From contig CAZGIF010000002.1 of assembly GCA_964526045.1 (NCBI GenBank), forward strand, positions 248,001 through 312,000: 64,000 nucleotides of DNA, in the 5' to 3' direction. The position numbers and the translations under genes are program-made. Position 1 is the first letter of the stretch, and each line of letters opens with the position of its first letter. The stretch comes from CAZGIF01 sp964526045. GTDB taxonomy: Bacteria > Patescibacteriota > Gracilibacteria > Absconditabacterales > Absconditicoccaceae. This document shows, piece after piece, positions 56,352 through 64,000 of this stretch. The notes under the pieces are model-generated. The model was not told the DNA's origin. It ran no database searches and was given only the letters and a program-made list of their open reading frames with translations.

Positions 56352-56453
56352 GTAGGTTGTGAAAAAACAAAAATGCGAGACATGCTAGTATCAGAATAGA
56401 CTTTTGAGTCAAAAAGTCAATTACAGATGACTGACTTTGTGTAGCTAAGAATT

Positions 56454-56470
56454 CTCCTTTGATAAAGGAG
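56454..56470. repeat. Short palindrome related to the CCTCC/GGAGG elements
   Basis: CTCCTTTGATAAAGGAG is a perfect 7-bp stem with a 3-base loop in the 257-bp gap between leuS and the PCD gene. It resembles the core arm of the element at 21060 (CCTCCTTGATAAGGGAGG) and may be a relic of the same family. Apart from this and the terminator at 56539, nothing else is seen in the gap. Confidence 0.35.
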
Positions 56471-56538
56471 ATATCTGACGAGGTAACGAGGAAGTCAGAG
56501 GATTTATATTACTTTGCCATAATTTGTATATATATATC

Positions 56539-56574
56539 AAAAAACCACATATCTTTTATGATATGTGGTTTTTT
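56539..56574 (-). terminator. Intrinsic terminator downstream of the PCD gene
   Basis: A perfect 15-bp stem, AAAAAACCACATATC and GATATGTGGTTTTTT around TTTTAT, 35 bp beyond the PCD stop. With an A run on one side and T run on the other it can terminate in both directions, but only the leftward PCD gene needs it. Confidence 0.85.
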
Positions 56575-56608
56575 GTACTGTAGGTTCTGTTCCCGACAGT
56601 ATAGTGTA

Positions 56609-56890
56609 TTAATTAGCATATGCTTGATACACAACGTCCAAGATTGTAGCTACTTCTTGATCTTTGTCAGTGACTTCGTCAAGAACCTCTCAATCTATTT
56701 CATGTGTTTGCAAGATAATATGTACTTTGTTGTAAATATTTGTCCATTGAGGATGGTGTTCAACTTCATCTATTTGACTGCTGCAGTCACTCATCCACTC
56801 AATTGCATCCAAAAAACTATCAAATGTATATGTTTTGTGTAGTGCATTATCTTTTTCTGTCCATTCTGTATATGTTTGTACCTTTGCCAT
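56609..56890 (-). CDS. 4a-hydroxytetrahydrobiopterin dehydratase (PCD/DCoH family)
   Basis: A 93-aa protein, the standard length. The family core is present: EVEHHPQWTNIYNKVHIILQ followed by THEIDGEVLDEV, giving the catalytic HHPxW and THxxGxL-x-D pattern (glycine from TGA). It dehydrates 4a-carbinolamine pterins; in bacteria lacking aromatic amino acid hydroxylases it may serve molybdopterin or other roles. It stands between leuS and an SLH-like gene. Confidence 0.9.
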
Positions 56891-56911
56891 GTGTAGCTAC
56901 AAAAATAAATG

Positions 56912-57709
56912 TTACAAATCTATAGGTTGTTTTTTGATAAGAATTCCTAGAAGTTTAGCTATTTCTCATCTTGGAATATTCATATCTCGTTTAGCCTTAG
57001 TATCTAGAGTTGCTTTAGCAATATAGTCATTTTCATAAGCTAGTTTCATGTAATTAGTAGCAAAATGATCTCCTGTCTCATCTTGATATCCGTATAGCAT
57101 TCTCATCATTACAGTTATTGCTTGTCCATATGTGATTTCTCTAGTTGGTAAGAACATTCCTTTACTTCCTTTGAACAATCCCATTTGGCATGATTCTACC
57201 ATCAATGTTGCAAGGTCGCTATGTCATTCAGCAGTATCTGAGAATTGACATTCTGCAGTAGTTCTTGAAGTTTCGCTTTTATTTAGAATGTTTTTGCTAG
57301 CTAATACTAACATTTTAGCAGCTTCATCTCTTCTAACTGGTTTTTCAGCCATAAATGTAGCTGTTGTTCCAAATTTTGTAATACTTAGAGATGCAAGATC
57401 TGCTAATATACTTTCCATACTTTCACTTGTAAGTGATAGATTTTGGATGTCAGCAAATGTCATGTTTTCATAAGAGTTCTCGTCAGTAGCTTCTTCAACT
57501 TCTGTGTCGACAGTTACATCGACGTCAACATCAGTTGTTTCTCAGTCCATTTCTGTGTTGATTTCTGCTTCAAGTTCAGCTTCAATTTCATTAAGAATGT
57601 CGTCAAGTTCATCTGCTTGTGCAAGATTTATTGAAAGAGTTGAAAATGTCATTGCAGTAACTAAACCAGCACATAGCATAGTTGTGCTAAATTCTTTGAT
57701 AATATTCAT
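56912..57709 (-). CDS. Secreted SLH-like domain protein (second)
   Basis: A 265-aa protein with a signal peptide (TTMLCAGLVTAMTFSTLSINLAQA), an acidic linker (EIEAELEAEINTEMDG, DVDVDVTVDTEVEEATDE) and a C-terminal region of SLH-like repeats: EKPVRRDEAAKMLVLASKNI, AECQFSDTAEGHSDL, then ESCQMGLFKGSKGMFLPTRE and TYGQAITVMMRML. The cysteines in AECQF and ESCQM match those in the 33-kb protein and in the giant protein. It probably anchors to the envelope. Confidence 0.8.
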
Positions 57710-57750
57710 GCGTAAAAAGGGAAAAAATAAAGTAATTAAACAATAAATAT

Positions 57751-58851
57751 TTATAATTCGAATGCAAGTGATTGCTCACATCACAATTGAATACATCAAA
57801 CAACACCTATCATTCCACCGTTGTCAGTAGAGTATATTTTTTTGATAGGTCTATGAATATGCATAGCATAGTCTTTTGTATGATCTTTCTCATATTTATT
57901 TGCTTGATTCGTAAGCCATTGTATGTTTTGGGTAAGTGATTGCAACTTTTCTCGTAACCTATCGTTTGCAGAAACTCATCATACTATAGCTAGACTTTTG
58001 ACATCATGAATAATTCATGCCCTGATGAGTTTTTTTGCAAGGACGTCTGTTACTGTTTCTTGAAATGCAAAACAGATATCTGCGATATATTCGGGAGTAA
58101 GCGATTGGTCGTTTGCTGTAAGGTCTTGTAATATGTGATGGACTTGGGACTTCAATCCAGAAAAACTAAAATCATGTTTGTATGAATCCAAAAATGTTGC
58201 TTGTAGTTTGATGTTTGGGTTGGGTTTTCATAATGTAGCTTGTTGCGAAATTCGAGGTCATCATGGGTATGGTCACCCTAGCATTCTAGAAACTTTATCA
58301 AAACACTCTCAAGCTGCATCATCTACACTTTCACCAAGTTTTGTAAGAGTAAGTGTGTTGTTTTGTTCCAAAAGATAGAGTTCGTTGTGTCCTCCAGAGA
58401 CTGTCAAAACAGCTGCTGGAAATTGCACTGTGTCTTTGTGTCTATCAGCATAGATCGAAAATATATGTCCATAGATATGGTTGACTGGTGTATGTGGTAT
58501 GTCATACGTATGAGAGAGCATATGTGCAAAAGTTTTTCCTACAATGAGAGATCATGGCAGTCCTGGGTATGCGGTGTAACAGATATTGTCAATATCTTCA
58601 AAAAATTCTACAAAAGATGATGCTGACACGGTTTGTGTCCCAAGATACTCTTGTACAAGATGACTAAAAACTTCAAGTATATGCTCTGCATGTTCTCTTG
58701 ATGCTAATTCTGGTACAACTCATCAATATTGAGCGTGTTGTTGTATTTGAGAATATGCTTTCATATGTGTTACTTCAAATGTTTCGTTTTTGTATTCAAC
58801 GATTGCAAGTGATGTGTCATCACAACTGGTTTCTATAGCTAAGACGCGCAT
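57751..58851 (-). CDS. tsaD: tRNA N6-adenosine threonylcarbamoyltransferase TsaD
   Basis: A 366-aa protein starting MRVLAIETSCDDTSLAI, the TsaD/Kae1 signature, with PGLPGSLIVGKTFA, the metal-binding NHIYGHIFSIYADR (HxxxH), TVSGGHNELYLL, GESVDDAAGECFDKVSRMLG and a final Asn/Asp ligand region (STDNGGMIG). It attaches the threonylcarbamoyl group to A37 of ANN-decoding tRNAs, using TC-AMP from TsaC. Its glycines are frequently TGA. It precedes the SLH-like gene on the same strand. Confidence 0.95.
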
Positions 58852-58878
58852 ATAGTTTGAGGTAATTACAAAAATAAA

Positions 58879-59334
58879 TTATATTTTGAGACTTCTTGCA
58901 AGTTGATTCATTGCACTATCTGGAACAGTATGTAACATGGGAATATAGTCTGAAAGTTCTACGACAAAATCTTTGATGTTTTGTGGTTCGTCTTTGAATG
59001 TGTGGATATGGTTTTTTCCTTGTATAACAAATAATATATTGTTTATATTGTGCTCTTTATCTTTTACTTCTATTTTGAATCATTGAATGCTACTTCGTGG
59101 GTGGCTTTTTGCTCATATCTGCAAATGTGTATTGTATAATGATATAGGTATGGGTTGTGCGTTACTGATAGAAAAAAATAAATATCATCACAAAAGTAAG
59201 CATGTTACGATTGCTCCAACATAGTTTTGATAAATAATAGAAAGAATTATAAGCGAGCAAAAAAAACCTGCAAACAAAACGTATCGAACAGTTGTTCTTT
59301 CGTAGATCTCACTATTGTGAACAACGACTTGCAT
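58879..59334 (-). CDS. Small two-helix membrane protein
   Basis: A 151-aa protein beginning MQVVVHNSEIYERTTVRYVL with two adjacent transmembrane helices (FAGFFCSLIILSIIYQNYV, GAIVTCLLLGWYLFFSI) and a C-terminal cytoplasmic domain of about 90 residues (FKIEVKDKEHNINNILFVIQ, IKDFVVELSDYIPML). The frame extends further upstream but without a good start. The layout (two TM then a small beta domain) recurs in CPR genomes next to tsaD-like genes as far as I recall; function unknown. It ends 27 bp before the tsaD start. Confidence 0.55.
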
Positions 59335-59588
59335 GTGATTATGGTCAGAATAAATATTTTGATATTTCCAATTAGATAGTAGGAAAAAATAAGACAAAAA
59401 CAATGAGAATTCTTAAAAAAAACCTCTCTGTTTTTTGTGAAAAGGCGTTGCATTTCTGTAAATATTCCACATACTTTTGGGTGATATTTGAGCACAAATG
59501 CCAAAACCATCTTGAATTATACACCTAGACATTGCTCTTTGAATGTTTGAGTACACTATACGTTTTTTTTAATCTTTTTATTCTTTTT

Positions 59589-60461
59589 ATGAGACATATT
59601 GCAGTCTTGGCTCGTGAAGTGTGTGAATACGCGCCTCGTCATACCAAACTCTATGTTGACTGAACTGCTGGACATGGATGACATATGCAAGTGATGCGAG
59701 AAGCTTTCTCTTCTCAAAACGAAGAATTTGTTACTATAGGTTGTGATGTAGATCCTCTTATGTTGTCCAAAGCTACTTCTCATTTGCAAGAAGCTTGAGT
59801 TACTAGGTTTGAATTGTTACACTCTTCGTATCAACATATGGCAGATTTTTTGTCTCAAAAATGAGTGTCTGCTGACTATATTTTGCTTGATTTGTGAATA
59901 AACCGAGATCATATTTTGCAAGCAGACCGTTGATTTTCTCTCAAAAAAGATGGTCCTCTTGATATGAGATTTTCATCAGAATGACCTACCGCACATGCTG
60001 TTATTCAATCTTTGCATGCTGAAGATATGATTGATCATTTGATGCAATATGGGGATTTTTCTCCCAAAAGGGCAGAAATCTTGGCGTATTATATAAGTAA
60101 ACACAAAAGAAATTCGTTGATGAAAACTACGTTGTGATTCAAAAAGATACTCTGACAACTTAAAGTATGAACACAAGAATTAGCAAGAATATTTCAAGTA
60201 TTGAGAATAGTAACAAATCACGAATTAGATCAATTAGAGGTTTTTTTGTCAACATTTGATCGCTGTGTTTCTCCTTGAGGGAGATGTAGTATAATTAGTT
60301 ATCATAGTGGAGAAGATAGACTTGTCAAAAATGCTTTCAAAAAGCTTTCTCGTACATGACGGACCATTATCACCGATCAGCCTATCGTTCCTACAAGTAA
60401 TGAAGTTTACCGCAATAAAGCATCTAGAAGTGCGAAAATGAGAGTCATTCAAAAAAACTAG
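59589..60461 (+). CDS. rsmH: 16S rRNA (cytosine1402-N4)-methyltransferase RsmH
   Basis: A 290-aa protein. It starts MRHIAVLAREVCEYAPRH, then VDGTAGHGGHMQVMREA (SAM site, glycines partly TGA), GCDVDPLMLSKA, LLDLGINRDHILQADRGFSL, DMRFSSEGPTA and the C-terminal IISYHSGEDRLVKNAFK, all family signatures. It methylates N4 of C1402 of 16S rRNA, the partner of rsmI in this window. As in the dcw cluster, the next gene is ftsL-like. It is the first gene of that pair; the upstream gap of 254 bp holds no clear gene. Confidence 0.94.
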
Positions 60462-60536
60462 TCTATTCAAACTAATACAAAAAAATATCAGACTCGGTGA
60501 GAGTTTTCGTTTCTACTTATTACGTTATTATTACAT

Positions 60537-60902
60537 ATGAATAGAAAATTTGTCTTTGTAAGATCAGAATGAGAAACGCTCTACAAAAAAGCAAAAAATA
60601 TGATGCAACAGCATACGAATCTTTTTGAAAAATCAAAATATTTGTTTTTGGTTGTGTGGTTTTTTACAAATATTCTTTTTTATGGTATTTATGTAAATCT
60701 TTCGTCGACAAAATGATACTTTTTGTCAGAAGCAGAATCAGAAAAAGAACAACTCGAATTTTCGTATAATATAACAACACTCAATATGACAGAATATTAC
60801 AGAACATTACGAAATGATATGCACCGTAGTGCTCAGGTCAAAAAAATTGATATCATCCATGATGTAGTATCTATAGAAAAAAAGAAAGTCGCATCTAAAT
60901 AA
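60537..60902 (+). CDS. FtsL-like small division protein
   Basis: A 121-aa single-pass membrane protein: about 40 basic cytoplasmic residues (KKAKNMMQQHTNLFEKSKYL), one transmembrane helix (FLVVWFFTNILFYGIYVNL) and an extracellular helical part with a coiled-coil look (EAESEKEQLEFSYNITTLNM). Size, topology and its place right after rsmH, where ftsL sits in dcw clusters, point to FtsL; sequence alone would not. Confidence 0.55.
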
Positions 60903-61007
60903 TTATTGCTAACTTACTATTGACAAATATAAAATAATATTTTCTCTTGCTTTTTTGCAGATGAATTATAAAATATTTGTATTCTTTTATTTTCTATCGA
61001 AAAATAT

Positions 61008-63374
61008 ATGAAATTACACGTTATCTTATGATGACTTATGATGTACCTTCTTTTGTCTATATCTAGCGTTTTTGCAAGACAAGCATGTTTTGATTTTGAT
61101 GATGTAGATGCAGAACTCTGTGTTAATATTGATAGAAGTGGAAATGATTATGATGTTGAAAGTACATTAAAATCATGAAAAAAAGCACAAATATATTGTC
61201 AGATAAAAACTCCTCAAAATATTTGAGCAACAATTTATAGTATCAATAATTGTAATGATTCATTTGAGTATGATTGATCAAGAAATGGAGAATTGACTGT
61301 CTATATGTATGTTGATACACAAATTATAACAGCATATTATGATATTGATGATGAAGCATGGGATGAAGAAGGAAGTCACTCAATAGATGATAATAATAGT
61401 AATAATAATGGAGAAGCAGAAAGCATAAGAATAACACCAGAAGATAGTAGTCCAGATACAAATGAACGAATAGATGTAACATTTGAGATCGAGGATGAAG
61501 ATGGAGATACAGTAGAGGATTATAGAAATGGAATAGAATTTGATGTGTATTATAGAACAAGTAGTAGCTCAAGCCGAACAAAAACAACATCAAGCACGTA
61601 CTATGAAATAAGTAGTTCGTACGAAGATGGATATGCGTTTCGTAGTCTAGATGATGGAGAAAGAAAAATAACGAACTTCATTAGATTCAAAAAAGAGTAT
61701 GAGTATAGACTTGATGTAAAAGATGAAGATGATAGTAGTATAGACTGATCTAGAATATTTTCTGTTTGATCTTCAGATGATAATAATAGTAATAATAATG
61801 GAGAAGCAGAAAGCATAAGAATAACGCCAGAAGATAGTAGTCCAGATACAAATGAACGAATAGATGTAACATTTGAGATTGAGGATGAAGATGGAGATAC
61901 AGTAGAGGATTATAGAAACGGCATAGAGTTTACAGTGTATTATAGAACAAGCAATAGTTCAAGCCGAACAAAAACAACATCAAGTAGCTACTATGAAATA
62001 AGTACTTCATACAGAAATGGATACACATTTCGTAGCAGTGATGATGGAAAAAAGAAAATAACAAACTTCATTAGATTCAAAAAAGAATACGACTTTAGAA
62101 TAGATGTAGAAGATGAAGATGATAGTAGTTTAGATTGAACAAGGATTATTTATGTAGGAGGAGCAGACAACAATGATGACGACAACGACAACGATAATGA
62201 TAGCAATAACGATAACGGAGAAGCAGAAAGTATTAGAATAACGCCAGAAGATAGTACTCCTGTCATAAATGAACGAATAGATATGACATTTGAAATTGAA
62301 GATGAAAACGGAGACACAGTAGAGGATTATAGAAATGGTGTAGAATTTTCGGTGTATTTTAGATTAAGTACAAATGGAAATCGAACAAAAACAACATCGA
62401 GTAGTTATTATGAACTTAATGATACGTACAAAAATGGATATACATTTCGTAGTATTGATGATGGAGAGAAGAAAATAACCAACTTCATTAGATTTAAAAG
62501 AGATTATGATTTTAGAGTAGATGTAGAAGATGAAGACGATAGTAGTGTAGATTGATCAAGGATTTTATATGTATGAAAATCAGATAGTAATAATAATGAT
62601 AGTGATGAAAGATACGCAGATGCAAGTTCTTTTCAAGTAAGTGCTGATGCAACTCCAGATATCTGAGAATATGTAGATATCCAATTAAGAGCTATTAAAT
62701 CTAATGGTGGAGCAGAAGATGATTATAACAATGTTGTAGGGTTTAGAATTCGATATGATCCAAACGACGATGAGATGTTTACTTCTTCTGAAGAGGTTAG
62801 TTCGTATGATTTTGATAACACAAATCTCTTTACATTGAGATGAACATATGAAGATTGATCGTTTTCTTATAGCCAAAACGGATCTTCTTACCAAAATATA
62901 AATGATTTTATAAAATTCGAAAAAAAGGGTTATTATAGAATTAGATGGTATGATGAAGATAAAACTTCAATTTATTGACAAAAAGACTTTGAAGTTGGGA
63001 TGGATAATGATGACTCAGATTCTACTTCAAATGGAAGAGATATGTTCACAATGGTAACAAATGAAGACACTCCTGAACTCAATGAGCGCGTTGATCTTTA
63101 TGTTATCGCAAGAGAAAATGGAAAGATTCAAACAAATTACAACGATAGAGTGAACTTTCTTGTTCAAAGAAAATGAACAAATGGACAATATACAACCGCA
63201 TCAACTACATATTATTTTATGAGTAGATCTTCAACGATTTTGGATATGAATGGTAAAAAGTATGACAAACTCAATGACCGAATTTATTTCAAAACAAGAG
63301 GTAGTTATAGAGTAAAGATTTATGCTGACCAAGATTCTAGTATGAATTGATATGAATACTTTGTTGTCAAATAA
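61008..63374 (+). CDS. Secreted tandem-repeat surface protein
   Basis: A 788-aa protein with a signal peptide (MKLHVILGGLMMYLLLSISS) and five beta-sandwich-like repeats of roughly 110-140 residues. The first three are near-identical: GEAESIRITPEDSSPD, FEIEDEDGDTVEDYRNG, RTKTTSSTYYEI, DDGERKITNFIRF, DVKDEDDSS, separated by Asn/Asp linkers such as SDDNNSNNNGEA. Repeats four and five are diverged (ATPDIGEYVDIQLRAI, TPELNERVDLYVIA). The very acidic Asp/Glu composition suggests calcium-stabilised Ig-like domains. Probably a surface or adhesion protein. It is followed by a terminator. Confidence 0.75.
61393..62575. repeat. Three near-identical DNA repeats inside the surface-protein gene
   Basis: Units starting near 61408, 61795 and 62217 (each with GGAGAAGCAGAAAG) repeat most of their sequence at DNA level, for example ACATTTGAGAT at 61480/61870 and the block encoding RTKTTSS at 61560/61965/62385. 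Units 1 and 2 are the most alike. Such repeats allow slippage or recombination to change copy number. Confidence 0.85.
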
Positions 63375-63410
63375 AGTTATTACTCAGATATTCGTTTAGT
63401 TTCATCCAAA

Positions 63411-63449
63411 AAAAATGCTTTGTGTGCTATGTGCTCACGAAGCGTTTTT
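63411..63449 (+). terminator. Intrinsic terminator after the repeat surface protein
   Basis: AAAAATGCTTTGTG pairs with CACGAAGCGTTTTT (two G-T wobbles) around an 11-base loop and ends in a T run, 37 bp after the TAA at 63372. Confidence 0.75.
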
Positions 63450-63573
63450 GTTTACAGAAAAAAAATGAATTACTTTGTTTTGATAAAAATGCCAATGCCT
63501 CACTCATCAAAATATACAAAGTCAACACTAGATTGCAGTCAGGTTGATTCTTTTTTTGTTTTATACTTTCTGC

Positions 63574-64000
63574 ATGTATACTAGACTAGTGAAAAGTTTT
63601 TGTTCTGTATCGCTTTGTATGAAACATGTTCTAAAGTACAGTTTAGCTACAATTCTTGTGCTTGTAATCAATTGTGGTATCTTATATTTTTTGACAGATG
63701 GTGGGCTTGATCTTGCCTTTGCTCAAGACACAAGCAGCTGATCGAGTCTGGATGAAACGATGTTTGACCTAACCAATATTTTTCAATGAGTTTTGAAGTT
63801 GATTTATATTATACTTCGACCTTTATTGGTTGTTGCAGGAAATGCTTTGGACAATACATTTGTCTATGGTGAATTCCTCAACCTTGATGCAGCGTTGCGA
63901 CAAATGTGGAATATTTCCAAAAACTTTGCAAACTTTGCTTTGTGATTTTGAATTTTATTTTATATTTTCAAGTATATTTTTGCGTTTGGTGATGGAACAG
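63574..64000 (+). CDS. Membrane protein, 3' truncated by window end
   Basis: At least 142 residues in frame to the end of the window. The N terminus has a hydrophobic signal or anchor (LATILVLVINCGILYFL), then AFAQDTSSG consistent with signal peptidase cleavage, and two further membrane segments (GVLKLIYIILRPLLVVAGNA; NFALGFGILFYIFKYIFAF). The pattern recalls type IV secretion or TrbL/VirB6-like channel proteins common in CPR genomes, but this is weak. ATG 63619 (MKHVLKYSLA) is an alternative start and is perhaps more natural. Confidence 0.5.

Noticed and set aside
59247..59510. Minus-strand frame MVLAFVLKYHPKVCG upstream of the two-helix membrane protein
   Set aside because: It overlaps that gene in another frame and becomes a hydrophobic shadow; only its first 45 residues look protein-like, so it is not annotated. 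The gap 59335-59588 otherwise shows nothing clear.
61324..61593. Antisense reading frame within the repeat surface-protein gene
   Set aside because: It is a low-complexity Leu/Tyr/His-rich shadow of the Asp/Asn repeat coding strand.
1..64000. Reading the many broken frames as pseudogenes under the standard code
   Set aside because: The breaks are all TGA, fall at conserved glycines and leave perfect family matches when read through; true decay would also give TAA, TAG and frameshifts.
1..64000. tRNA, rRNA genes or CRISPR arrays
   Set aside because: No cloverleaf-like T-arm sequences, rRNA-like conserved blocks or regularly spaced short repeats were recognised by eye; a tRNA or rRNA scan would be needed to exclude them.

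Overview
This AT-rich window reads as coherent genes only if TGA is translated as an amino acid and only TAA and TAG stop. TGA falls where protein families need glycine: the adenylate kinase P-loop, two Nudix boxes, the COG0523 GTPase P-loop and the NusA KH domain. This UGA=Gly code (translation table 25) is known from the candidate phyla Absconditabacteria (SR1) and Gracilibacteria, so the window very likely comes from one of these CPR/Patescibacteria lineages. Gene density is high, intergenic gaps are short, Shine-Dalgarno sites are sparse, and many proteins are lineage-specific. All coordinates below use TGA=Gly; under the standard code most of these genes break into fragments. No tRNA, rRNA or CRISPR array was recognised.

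Layout. 1-8.6 kb: end of a transglutaminase-like gene, mnmA-nusA, an RNHCP zinc protein, an alkaline-phosphatase-superfamily protein, GNAT, Nudix, DUF1294 and adk. 8.7-12.4 kb: an ECF sigma factor with a large membrane partner, then ribE and a riboflavin kinase/FAD synthetase fused in unusual order. 12.6-17.8 kb: a 1732-aa exported DUF1800-DUF1501-SLH-like fusion. 18-24.4 kb: a NicO-type transporter with calcium-binding repeats, prmC, DUF2103, palindromic mobile-like elements and a caspase-like exported protein. 24.4-30 kb: galU, a PrsW-like protease, a COG0523 metallochaperone GTPase and a degenerate SDR. 30-37.5 kb: tex, rsmI, an SLH-like protein, a secreted protein, a MraY/WecA-type transferase and DUF817. 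37.5-43.7 kb: unknown genes, including a 945-aa protein, and a second sigma/anti-sigma pair. 43.7-51.7 kb: PBP1A, a VanX-like M15 peptidase, an Asp/Glu racemase, an unknown, a HEFGH metalloprotease and an HD hydrolase. 51.8-56.4 kb: a 1513-aa leucyl-tRNA synthetase carrying two Nudix domains and a Ham1/ITPase-like domain. 56.6-64 kb: PCD, an SLH-like protein, tsaD, a small membrane protein, rsmH-ftsL, a repeat-rich surface protein and the start of a membrane protein.

Themes. Translation and RNA modification (mnmA, nusA, prmC, rsmI, leuS, tsaD, rsmH, tex) is interleaved with a large investment in the cell surface: three SLH-like proteins sharing a cysteine pair, a repeat adhesin-like protein, an exported caspase-like protein, an exported metalloprotease and two membrane-signalling sigma systems. 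Peptidoglycan genes sit in two places: PBP1A, the dipeptidase-like gene and the racemase together, and rsmH-ftsL as a remnant dcw cluster. The most unusual items are the LeuRS with embedded nucleotide hydrolases, the RFK-FADS fusion with an archaeal RibL-like domain, and the DUF1800-DUF1501-SLH fusion.
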